64,000 nt of DNA, taken from the NCBI GenBank assembly GCA_033763935.1, contig JANRJO010000053.1, positions 52,496 to 116,495 on the forward strand. Reading direction: 5' to 3'. The notes below the pieces were generated by a model that saw only the letters and a list, made by a program, of their open reading frames with translations, made no database searches and had not been told where the DNA came from. The translations under genes were made by a program, and so were the position numbers. Of this stretch, positions 34,521 to 42,250 are shown piece by piece (within the stretch, counting starts at the first letter, position 1; each line of letters starts with the position of its first letter). This stretch comes from DALYJJ01 sp033763935 (GTDB lineage: Bacteria > Acidobacteriota > Terriglobia > Bryobacterales > Bryobacteraceae).

Positions 34521-37500
34521 ATGTTGTCTGTCATTCGCATCCTATTCGTAGGATTACTGGTTACCGCCCTTCTGCCGGGCCAGGTGACTACGGGAACCAT
34601 ACTCGGAGTTGTGGTGGACAGCTCGGGTTCGCCGGTCGCCGGCGCCACGGTGACGATTACCGAGACCGAGAAGAACACATCCCAAACGTACACGACCGAT
34701 GCCAGCGGCGCTTACAACGCGCCCTTTCTCGTTCCGGGAACCTACACGGTAGCGGTGGAGCTCAAGGGCTTCAAGAGAGAGGTCCGGACGGGCATTCTGC
34801 TGCAGGTGGATCAGAAGGCCCGCATCGATTTCGACCTGCAGGTGGGGCAGGTGACGGAGACCGTGACGATCACGGCGAGCGCGCCGCTGGTGAAGAGCGA
34901 GAGCGCGGAGTTGGGGGAAGTGGTGGAGCAGCGGGCGGTTCGGGAGCTGCCGCTGAACGGGCGCAACTTTGCGCAGTTGGTCTACCTGGTGCCGGGGGTG
35001 ACGCCGGGACAGTCGGGTGAGAATTTGTCGGGGGCCAGCACGTTCAACCCGCGCGCGGCTTCGAACTTCAACGCTCTGGGGAGCCAGGCGAACACGAATG
35101 CGTGGCTGGTGGACGGCATCGACAACAACGAGTACACGTTCAACACGGTGATCATTCAGCCGAACGTGGAATCGATCCGCGAGTTCAAGGTGCTGACGGG
35201 GACGTACTCGGCCGAATTCGGGCGCGGGGCGGGCGTGGTGTCGGTGCTGACGAAGTCGGGTCAGAACGATCTGCACGGGTCGCTGTTCGAGTTTCTGAGG
35301 AACGAGAAGTTCGACGCTCGCAATTACTTTCAGGTGAAGCGGCGGGCGGGCGCGACCGTGGATACTCCGAAGCCGCCGTTGAAGCGCAACCAGTTCGGCG
35401 CGGTGCTGAGCGGCCCGGTGTACATTCCGAAGATTTACGACGGCCGGAACAAGACGTTCTTCTTCACCGACTATGCGGGCCTGCGGGAAGTGCGCGGCCT
35501 GACCTATGTGAATAGCGTGCCGACGGCGAAGGTGCGCACGGGCGACTTTTCGGAGTACCCGGCGACGATCTACGACCCGCGGACGACGCGGGTGGTGAAC
35601 GGCGTGATCGTGCGCGATCCGTTCCCGGGCAATGTGATTCCGCGCGAGCGGATCAACACCGTGGCGGCGAACGTGGCGAGCATTTATCCGCTGCCGACGA
35701 CGACGGGCAACTTCAACAACTTCAATTCGGTGGCGAACAGCGACCTGGAGGACAACTCCTGGACGGGCCGCATTGACCACCAGTTCAGCACGAAGAACAG
35801 CCTGTTCGGCCGCTTCAGCCGGGGGTTGTTCAAGCGCGACTCCCCGCAGGGACAGGCCGCCTGCTGTCTACCGACGCCGCCCGAAGCGGCGCAGCGGTTC
35901 CAGCTGGGGCCGTTCGTGGCCGGCACGCAGAACACGCGGCTGAACACGATGGGGCTTTCGATCAACGACACGCACCTGTTCGCGCCGAATCTGCTGAACG
36001 AATTCCGTACCGGGTTCGCGCGCACGGTGCCGTTCACGTTCCAGTCGGACTTCGGTGTGAACGCGGCCGAGTCGCTGGGCATCCGGGGGATCAACGTCAG
36101 CGAGTTCACGACGGGACTGCCGAACATCAACATCCAGGATTTCACCGGGATCAGCGGCGGGCCGGCGTTTTTGCCGGTGAATCCGAAGGAGACGCACTGG
36201 CAGATTGACGACAGCATCTCCTGGACCAAGGGGCGGCACCAGCTGAAGTTCGGCTACCACTACATTCGCCGCTATCCGACGCCGTTCACCAACACGGACA
36301 CGCGCAGCAGCATGACGTTCAACAACCAGCTGACGAACTCGAACAACGCCGGCGGCGCCGGGTTCGCTTCGTTGCTGCTCGGCTACCTGGCGGGCGGTGC
36401 GTCGCGCGGGTTCCTGCTTGAGCCCTACAACCTGGTTGTCTCCGACCACGCCCTGTTCTTCCAGGACGACTTCAAGGTCAGCCGGCGGCTGACGCTGAAC
36501 CTTGGCTTGCGGTGGGAAGTGTTCCGGCCGGAGGTGGAGAAAGAGAACCGCCTTACCAACTTCGACAATACGAACCTGAGGCTGGTGTACGCCGGCGAGG
36601 ACGGGATCAACCGTTCGGCGGGCAAGAAGACGGACTGGAACAACTTTGGTCCGCGGCTTGGGCTGGCGTACGACGTTTTTGGAAGCGGCAAGACGATTCT
36701 GCGTTCCGGCCTCGCTCTGGCGTTCTTCCCGGTGCAGCCTTCGGCTTCGAACATTCTGGGCCAGCAGGTGCCGTATACGATTTCGCAGAACGTGGTGGGA
36801 ACGCCGGTTTCCGATCCCGCGCAGCTGGCGGGCATCCGGACGATCGACAATCCGTTCCCGGCGATCGCGCCGGTGAAGCCGCGAACGACGGCGGAGCTGG
36901 TAGCGGCCAACCCGCGGGTGCTCGGCCACTCTTTCGATAACGAGACGCCGAGCATGCTTACCTGGAACCTGAACATCCAGCAGCAGCTGGGGCAGACGGT
37001 GCTGGCCGAGGTCGCCTACGCGGGCAGCCAGGGCAAGCATCTTCCGCTTGCGCTCGACTTCAACCCCGTGACGCCGGGACCGGCATCGGTGCCGCAGATT
37101 GACCGGCGACTGGTGCGAGCGTTGGGCAACCACAATCCGATCCAGATCGATCCGCGCAACAGCTCGACGTATCACGGGCTGATGCTGAAACTCGATAAGC
37201 GGTTCTCGGGCGGGCTCCAGGGGATGGTGAGCTACACCTTCTCGAAGAACCTGGACTACGGCGGTTCGGTGGCGAGTGGCGCAGGCGCCGTGGGCGGTCC
37301 GCAGCATCCATTGCTGCTGGGCCAGGCTCGCGGTCCGTCGGGCTTCAACGTGCCGCACCGGCTGGTGAGCAACTTTGTCTGGGAACTTCCCGGCAAGGGC
37401 ATGAAAGGCCCGGCGGGCTGGCTGATCGGAGGCTGGCAGGCGAACGGCATTTTGACGCTATCGAGCGGCCGGCCATTCACGGTGTTCCTGCAGAACAGTG

Positions 37501-37859
37501 TGACCAACGGCGCGGGCGGCTGGCCGGATCGGATCGCTTCCGGGAAGCTTGACGACCCGAAGCGAGAGCTCTGGTACGATCCGAACGCATTCCGCCGTCC
37601 CGATAGCATTCGCTTCGGCAATGCGGGGCGAGGCATCCTGAACGCTCCCGGTACGCGGACCTTTGACGGCGGCTTCGCCAAGAACTTCCGCGTGACAGAG
37701 TCCAGCCGCGTACAATTCCGCATTGAGGCGTTCAACCTGTTTAATACGCCGCAGTGGGGCTTCCCGAATCAGAACTTCGATTCGCCCACGGCGGGGCAGA
37801 TTACGAGCACGGTCGGCGACAACCGTTCCGTGCAGATGGCGCTGCGGTTCGATTTCTGA
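34521..37859 (+). CDS. TonB-dependent receptor with carboxypeptidase-regulatory domain
   Basis: 1112 residues. A signal peptide (MLSVIRILFVGLLVTALLPGQ) is followed by an Ig-like CarboxypepD_reg domain at 25-105 (GTILGVVVDSSGSPVAGATV, SGAYNAPFLVPGTYTV). The plug at about 115-235 has VVEQRAVRELPLNGRNFAQL and WLVDGIDNNEYTF. The rest is the beta-barrel, ending in MALRFDF with the aromatic last residue needed for outer-membrane insertion. This Oar/OmpA-related type is found in many copies in Acidobacteriota and probably takes up plant or microbial polymer fragments; ligand unknown. A strong terminator follows. Confidence 0.93.
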   Translation: MLSVIRILFVGLLVTALLPGQVTTGTILGVVVDSSGSPVAGATVTITETEKNTSQTYTTDASGAYNAPFLVPGTYTVAVELKGFKREVRTGILLQVDQKARIDFDLQVGQVTETVTITASAPLVKSESAELGEVVEQRAVRELPLNGRNFAQLVYLVPGVTPGQSGENLSGASTFNPRAASNFNALGSQANTNAWLVDGIDNNEYTFNTVIIQPNVESIREFKVLTGTYSAEFGRGAGVVSVLTKSGQNDLHGSLFEFLRNEKFDARNYFQVKRRAGATVDTPKPPLKRNQFGAVLSGPVYIPKIYDGRNKTFFFTDYAGLREVRGLTYVNSVPTAKVRTGDFSEYPATIYDPRTTRVVNGVIVRDPFPGNVIPRERINTVAANVASIYPLPTTTGNFNNFNSVANSDLEDNSWTGRIDHQFSTKNSLFGRFSRGLFKRDSPQGQAACCLPTPPEAAQRFQLGPFVAGTQNTRLNTMGLSINDTHLFAPNLLNEFRTGFARTVPFTFQSDFGVNAAESLGIRGINVSEFTTGLPNINIQDFTGISGGPAFLPVNPKETHWQIDDSISWTKGRHQLKFGYHYIRRYPTPFTNTDTRSSMTFNNQLTNSNNAGGAGFASLLLGYLAGGASRGFLLEPYNLVVSDHALFFQDDFKVSRRLTLNLGLRWEVFRPEVEKENRLTNFDNTNLRLVYAGEDGINRSAGKKTDWNNFGPRLGLAYDVFGSGKTILRSGLALAFFPVQPSASNILGQQVPYTISQNVVGTPVSDPAQLAGIRTIDNPFPAIAPVKPRTTAELVAANPRVLGHSFDNETPSMLTWNLNIQQQLGQTVLAEVAYAGSQGKHLPLALDFNPVTPGPASVPQIDRRLVRALGNHNPIQIDPRNSSTYHGLMLKLDKRFSGGLQGMVSYTFSKNLDYGGSVASGAGAVGGPQHPLLLGQARGPSGFNVPHRLVSNFVWELPGKGMKGPAGWLIGGWQANGILTLSSGRPFTVFLQNSVTNGAGGWPDRIASGKLDDPKRELWYDPNAFRRPDSIRFGNAGRGILNAPGTRTFDGGFAKNFRVTESSRVQFRIEAFNLFNTPQWGFPNQNFDSPTAGQITSTVGDNRSVQMALRFDF

Positions 37860-37885
37860 GAGCCGAGCGATCGGTACGAACACGA

Positions 37886-37922
37886 GGGCCGGTCTCCCCA
37901 CGCGGGCGACCGGCCCTTTTTT
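37886..37922 (+). terminator. Rho-independent terminator after the TonB-receptor gene
   Basis: GGGCCGGTC (37886-37894) and GACCGGCCC (37908-37916) form a perfect nine-pair stem with a 13-base loop, followed by six T. It starts 26 bases after the stop codon. Confidence 0.9.
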
Positions 37923-37997
37923 ATTGTCGGAACGGCGGCTGCCGGGTGCGCGTCGAAGAGCACGGGCGGTAGAATCGCGCAAAGGGGGATCTTGCGG

Positions 37998-39467
37998 ATG
38001 CGCGCCCATATCCTGCTGACGATTGCCGCTGTGCTGGCCCCGCCGCTACCCGGGCAGGTCCGGCCAACGCAGTATCCACCCGATCAATATCCGAACCAGT
38101 ATCCACCGGGCCAGTATCCGCCTACGCAGACGCCGCCGGGGCAGTATCCGGCTCGCTTGCCGGGCGGTGTGGTGGTGCCGGTGCCTGTTCCGGAGATCCG
38201 GTTGCCAAAGCGCAAGGAGAAAGAGCCGGAGGGGGGGCGGCGGGCGCCGCAGGGTTCGGGGGACCTGGTGCTCGCGCTGCACCAGATTGAGGGCACGCTG
38301 CGGCAACTGGGGGAGAAGGACCTGGTGCTCGACACCAAGCAGAAGGGGCTGCTGCGTTTCCGGCTGCTGGCGAAGACGCGCTTCCGCGACACGGCGGGGG
38401 AGGCGATCCGCGACAGCCTGTTGAAGGCGGGCGACCGGCTGAAGATCGAAACGAGCGCGGACGACGAAGAGACGGCGCTGCGCATCACGCTGGTGAAGAA
38501 GGGAACGGCGCAGGAGCGGGCGGCGGCGGAGAAGCCGTTCGACGCGAGCACGGTCCAAACGCCGGAGGGATTGGAGAAGGGCGAGGCGGTGGCGAGCGTG
38601 GAGGGCGGCGCGGGCAACTCGTCGGGCGCGTCGAACCCGCCTGCGGCGGCGTCTCCTTCCGATTCGGGCGAATGGCGGCCGGCGCCGGAGCGCGTACCTG
38701 GGCCAGACCAGCCAGGCGCCGGTCCGGGGCGGCGGGCGCGTGCCTCGGGGACGCCCAATGCAAACGAGGATGAGACGGTAGCGGCGGCGCGCGAGGCGGC
38801 GCTCGCTTACTCGGACAGCCTGCCGAACTTTGTGGTGGAACAGCAGGTGACCCGTTCGGCGGGGAACCCGGCGCAGTGGCAGCCGCTGGACGTGGTTACC
38901 GCCGAGGTGACTTCGGTGGGCGGCAGGGAAGAGTACCGGAACGTCTCGATCAACGGCCGGCCGGCGGCGGCGCCACCGGAAGCGTCCGGCTCCTGGTCGA
39001 CGGGCGAGTTCGTGACGACGTTGATTGACGTATTGAGCCCGCTGACCAATGCGAGTTTCCGGAAACGTTCCGAGCAGCGGATGGGGAACCAGCTGGTGGC
39101 CATCTACGACTTCGCGGTGAAGCCGGAGAACTCGCACTGGCGAATTGTGTACAACGGCGAGTTCTACACGCCGGCGTATCAGGGGGCGATCTGGATTGAT
39201 GTGGAGACGGCGCGCGTCCTGCGCATCGAGCAGAAGGCGGCGCGCATTCCGGGGGATTATCCGTTCCGGCTGGCGGAAGCGACGTTGGAATACGACACGG
39301 TCCGGATCGGGGAGGGCAGTCACCTGATGCCCGCGCGGGGTGAGAACATTGTCTGCCCGCGGGGTCTGGCCTCGTGCAGCCGGCTGCAGATCGTGTACCG
39401 CAATTACCGCAAGTTCAGCTCCGACTCGAGCATCACGTTCCCGAAGTTCACGGCGTCGCAGGAGTAG
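37998..39467 (+). CDS. Unknown secreted protein with Pro/Tyr repeats
   Basis: 489 residues from the ATG at 37998, with GGGGGATC upstream. A signal peptide (MRAHILLTIAAVLAPPLPGQ) is followed by a run of about eight YPP/QYP units (residues 23-55) and then a basic Lys/Glu stretch. Residues 85-165 form a small domain (LVLALHQIEGTLRQLGEKDLVL). A Pro/Ser/Gly linker at 170-255 leads to a C-terminal alpha/beta domain from about 260 (AREAALAYSDSLPNFVVEQQ), a pattern I recall from several Acidobacteriota secreted proteins. It may be surface-attached. Function unknown. Confidence 0.7.
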   Translation: MRAHILLTIAAVLAPPLPGQVRPTQYPPDQYPNQYPPGQYPPTQTPPGQYPARLPGGVVVPVPVPEIRLPKRKEKEPEGGRRAPQGSGDLVLALHQIEGTLRQLGEKDLVLDTKQKGLLRFRLLAKTRFRDTAGEAIRDSLLKAGDRLKIETSADDEETALRITLVKKGTAQERAAAEKPFDASTVQTPEGLEKGEAVASVEGGAGNSSGASNPPAAASPSDSGEWRPAPERVPGPDQPGAGPGRRARASGTPNANEDETVAAAREAALAYSDSLPNFVVEQQVTRSAGNPAQWQPLDVVTAEVTSVGGREEYRNVSINGRPAAAPPEASGSWSTGEFVTTLIDVLSPLTNASFRKRSEQRMGNQLVAIYDFAVKPENSHWRIVYNGEFYTPAYQGAIWIDVETARVLRIEQKAARIPGDYPFRLAEATLEYDTVRIGEGSHLMPARGENIVCPRGLASCSRLQIVYRNYRKFSSDSSITFPKFTASQE

Positions 39468-39541
39468 CAGGCTTTTACCCGAGCGGCGCCTCAGTGGTAA
39501 CCCCGATAGGTGAAGCGGCCTTCCCCTGATAGGGTTGAGCC

Positions 39542-41212
39542 ATGAAGCCGTGGCAGGCGGTGGTAGTGGTGTGTGTGTCGCTGATTCCGTCGGCGCATAA
39601 TGCCTGGCTCTACCGCGATCAGCCCCACCTGGGCCGGCATGACGACGGCTTCTACTTCACGGCGGCGCGGTCACTGACGCAGGGGGAGTACCGGATCGAG
39701 AGTCTGCCGGGACGACCGTTCCAGACCAAGTACCCGCCCGGGTTTCCGCTGTATCTGGCGCCGGTGTGGCTGATGAATCCGGAGTTCCCCGGCAATCTGG
39801 CCCTGGCGACGCTGTTCGCCTGGCTGCCGCTGCCGGTGGTGGTCTGGCTCTGCTGGCACCTGTTCCGGCGGTACGGGTTCAGCGTGAAGGCGGCGACGGC
39901 GCTTGCGTGCCTGGTAGCCGTGAACCCGTATTCATTGATTCTCAGTTCGATGATGATGTCGGAGTTGGTGTTCACGGCGGTGTTGTTGGGCGTGGTGTTG
40001 CTAGTGGACGGAGAAGGAGGGCAGCGCCGTGCCGCGGCCGCCGGGATGCTAGCGGCGTTTGGGTACCTGACGAGAACGGCGGCTCTGCCGCTGCTGGCGG
40101 CGGCCCCGCTGGTCTATCTGCTGCGATACGGCGTGCGTGGGGGGCTACGGCGCGCCGCCTGCTTCGCCGGGCCTTTTCTGATGGCCGCGGGGGGATGGCA
40201 CGCGTGGGTAGCGGCGCACCGGGGCGACGGGCGATTTCCGTACGACACGGACTACCTCGGGTACTTTCTGGCGAACATCGGGCTCGACAACATTCTTCCG
40301 GTTGCGTGGCAGAATGCCAGCGCGCTTTTGATGTCGTTTTACGGCCTGTTCTTCTTTGAGGTGGGTGCTGTGGTGCTTCTCCACCTGCTGCTGCGCTTTG
40401 TGGCGTTCGCGGCGGTGGCGGGTGTAATCCGACAGGCGAGGCGCGGCGGGCTGAGCGTGTACACCGTGTTTGCGGGTGGAACGTGCGTGATGCTGGTGCT
40501 GTGGCACTTTCCGCCCACCGAGCGAATGGTGTATCCGCTGCTGCCGCTGCTGATGGCGGGTCTGGCAGCGGAGGTTCGATTCCTATGGACGACACTGCGC
40601 GCAGCGTTGTCGAAGCCGTCGGTGGCGGAGCGCGCCATCGCCGCTTGCCTGTTGGCGGGGATAGTGGGAGTGAGCCTGTACATGGCTTCACGAACGGCGG
40701 TGGCGGCCTTGCGGCTGCTGCCGGAAGGCGCGGCGGCGGAGCGGGAATGGGCGCGGGACCGGCGTGAACTCTTCGCCTGGGCGGCCGGGAATATCAGGAC
40801 GACGGCGGGCTTCCAGGTCTACCGGGATACGGAGTTTCACCTTCTGACGGGGCTTCCGGCGGCGCGAATGCACGTGCCGACGCGGCTGCGATACGCGGGG
40901 GAGCGGGAGGCGGTGATCGACTCCTTTGCGGGCTGGCCGCTGGCGGCCCAACGTGACGGCCTGACGCACGCATTAGTGACGAAGGAGGAGTGGAACGCGG
41001 ACCTGCTTCCGGAAGAGCGCGATCGCGTGCTTGGGCAATCGCTGAACAGCCGGCTGCTTCGGCCGCTGCATACAGGGAAGGACTCCTGGGTCTTCGCGAT
41101 CGGCGAAGACGGGGACGCGCCGGCGGGGAGCGCGTCCCTCTCCCTCAAATCGACAGCAGGCGTTGGAAGAACGAGCGATATCGCGTCAGGGCGACGCGCA
41201 GGTCTTCGGTAG
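39542..41212 (+). CDS. ArnT/GT-C-like membrane glycosyltransferase
   Basis: 556 residues with about nine to eleven membrane segments. The first loop has RDQPHLGRHDDGFYFTAARSL; an acidic pair at this place (HDD) is the usual catalytic Asp site of GT-C enzymes using polyprenyl-phosphate sugars. TKYPPGFPLYLAPVWL is also typical of the ArnT/PMT group. The C-terminal third (from about 410) is soluble and mixed. TAGGGT lies six bases before the ATG, so the gene may be leaderless. Its end overlaps the convergent gene at 41145 by 68 bases. Acceptor unknown. Confidence 0.65.
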   Translation: MKPWQAVVVVCVSLIPSAHNAWLYRDQPHLGRHDDGFYFTAARSLTQGEYRIESLPGRPFQTKYPPGFPLYLAPVWLMNPEFPGNLALATLFAWLPLPVVVWLCWHLFRRYGFSVKAATALACLVAVNPYSLILSSMMMSELVFTAVLLGVVLLVDGEGGQRRAAAAGMLAAFGYLTRTAALPLLAAAPLVYLLRYGVRGGLRRAACFAGPFLMAAGGWHAWVAAHRGDGRFPYDTDYLGYFLANIGLDNILPVAWQNASALLMSFYGLFFFEVGAVVLLHLLLRFVAFAAVAGVIRQARRGGLSVYTVFAGGTCVMLVLWHFPPTERMVYPLLPLLMAGLAAEVRFLWTTLRAALSKPSVAERAIAACLLAGIVGVSLYMASRTAVAALRLLPEGAAAEREWARDRRELFAWAAGNIRTTAGFQVYRDTEFHLLTGLPAARMHVPTRLRYAGEREAVIDSFAGWPLAAQRDGLTHALVTKEEWNADLLPEERDRVLGQSLNSRLLRPLHTGKDSWVFAIGEDGDAPAGSASLSLKSTAGVGRTSDIASGRRAGLR

Positions 41213-41519
41213 AGACGTCGCCGTCGCGATCCCACTGGGCTTCGAGTTGGGATCGTTCGCGGGCGAAGGTCTCGGCAATCTGGCGGATGGCGAAGGCGAC
41301 CATCTCGTCGGCGCGGCGCACTGCCTGCCGGGGCTCGTCGACGAAGCTGGCCTGCACGTCGTTCCACTCCGAACGCATGCGGTCCATGAGGTCGCGGGGC
41401 AGCAACGGCGGCTGCTCGGGGCGTTGCGTGCCTTGCTCGGTGGGAGCGCGGCCATCCCTGTCGCGCACAACGTCGGCGGTAGACGCGGGTCGCTCGACGG
41501 TTCTGGAATCGCGGTTCAT
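41145..41519 (-). CDS. Conserved unknown protein, shorter paralog of the next gene
   Basis: 124 residues. After a polar, Pro/Gln-rich 35 residues comes a helical domain: RMRSEWNDVQASFVDEPRQAVRRADEMVAFAIRQI, ending with VSTEDLRVALTRYRSFFQRLL. The same blocks occur in the neighbour (FVDDPSMAITEADHLV and TEDLRMAMVSYRDLF), so the two are diverged copies. The starts and stops overlap by four bases (ATGA), so they are coupled. The 3' end overlaps the GT-C gene on the other strand. Function unknown. Confidence 0.7.
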   Translation of the reverse strand: MNRDSRTVERPASTADVVRDRDGRAPTEQGTQRPEQPPLLPRDLMDRMRSEWNDVQASFVDEPRQAVRRADEMVAFAIRQIAETFARERSQLEAQWDRDGDVSTEDLRVALTRYRSFFQRLLSI

Positions 41520-42070
41520 CGGCGTACCTCCTCGCGGACGGGGTTTGGCTCCAGGAGTTCGGCGAACAGGTCGCGGTAGCTGACCATGGCCATTCGCAGG
41601 TCTTCGGTGTTCGCTTCGCCGCGCGCGTGGCGCAGCGCGATGCCGTGTGCCGCGCGGTAGTTGCGGACCACGTGCGGATAGTCAACGGACAAGTCATCGG
41701 CGCGGCGGTCGAAGTCGCTCATGGGATAGCCACGCGCTCGCATAAGTTCCATCACGAGGTGGTCGGCTTCGGTGATGGCCATGCTGGGGTCGTCGACGAA
41801 GTGCGCCTGGTTGTGGCGCCAGAGGGAGGCGAAGTGGTCTCGGTCGGCCTCACTCAGTGGATGGATGTCGAACCGCTCGCGCCGCTTCATGCGGCCGGCG
41901 AGCTCGGATTCCGCGCGGGTACGGTCGCCGTGACGGCGGACGGCCTCTTCGTATTCGGGGCCGAAGCGGCCTTGCAACTCCTGCGATTTCCGTTGTCGTG
42001 TGAAGTACCAGAGGCCGGCACCGACAGCGGCTACCAGCAGGATGACCAATAGAACGATGGTCAAGTCCAT
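41516..42070 (-). CDS. Conserved membrane-anchored unknown protein
   Basis: 184 residues from the ATG at 42070, which has AAGGAGAACC before it. Residues 2-23 are a membrane anchor (LTIVLLVILLVAAVGAGLWYF). The cytoplasmic part is helical, RFGPEYEEAVRRHGDRTRAE, then LWRHNQAHFVDDPSMAITEADHLVMEL, then DDLSVDYPHVVRNYRAAH. I recall this pattern as a widespread conserved hypothetical family. It heads a two-gene operon with its smaller paralog. It is divergent from the glucan-dikinase-like gene, with 180 bases between the starts. Confidence 0.75.
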   Translation of the reverse strand: MDLTIVLLVILLVAAVGAGLWYFTRQRKSQELQGRFGPEYEEAVRRHGDRTRAESELAGRMKRRERFDIHPLSEADRDHFASLWRHNQAHFVDDPSMAITEADHLVMELMRARGYPMSDFDRRADDLSVDYPHVVRNYRAAHGIALRHARGEANTEDLRMAMVSYRDLFAELLEPNPVREEVRR

Positions 42071-42250
42071 AGGTTCTCCTTCCTTCGTAGGGGGCTTGTC
42101 GCCCGCTGGGGCCTGCCGGTGCAGATTGCATACCAAAGCAGCGTTGCCTTGGGATTCCGGCGCCGTTGGTGGCGGCGGCGGCATCTTTTACTCAGGGGGC
42201 GAGTCGCGGGCGGGCGTCCTTTCATCCTTCCGCGAGATAATGGCGTGTAC

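Noticed and set aside
35868..37358. 496-codon minus-strand frame opposite the TonB receptor
   Set aside because: Arg-rich shadow; the sense strand has a signal peptide, plug, barrel and terminator.
39468..39541. Two similar GATAGG-containing stretches before the GT-C gene
   Set aside because: Short and imperfect; the nearer one is explained as the TAGGGT -10 element and the other looks like chance.
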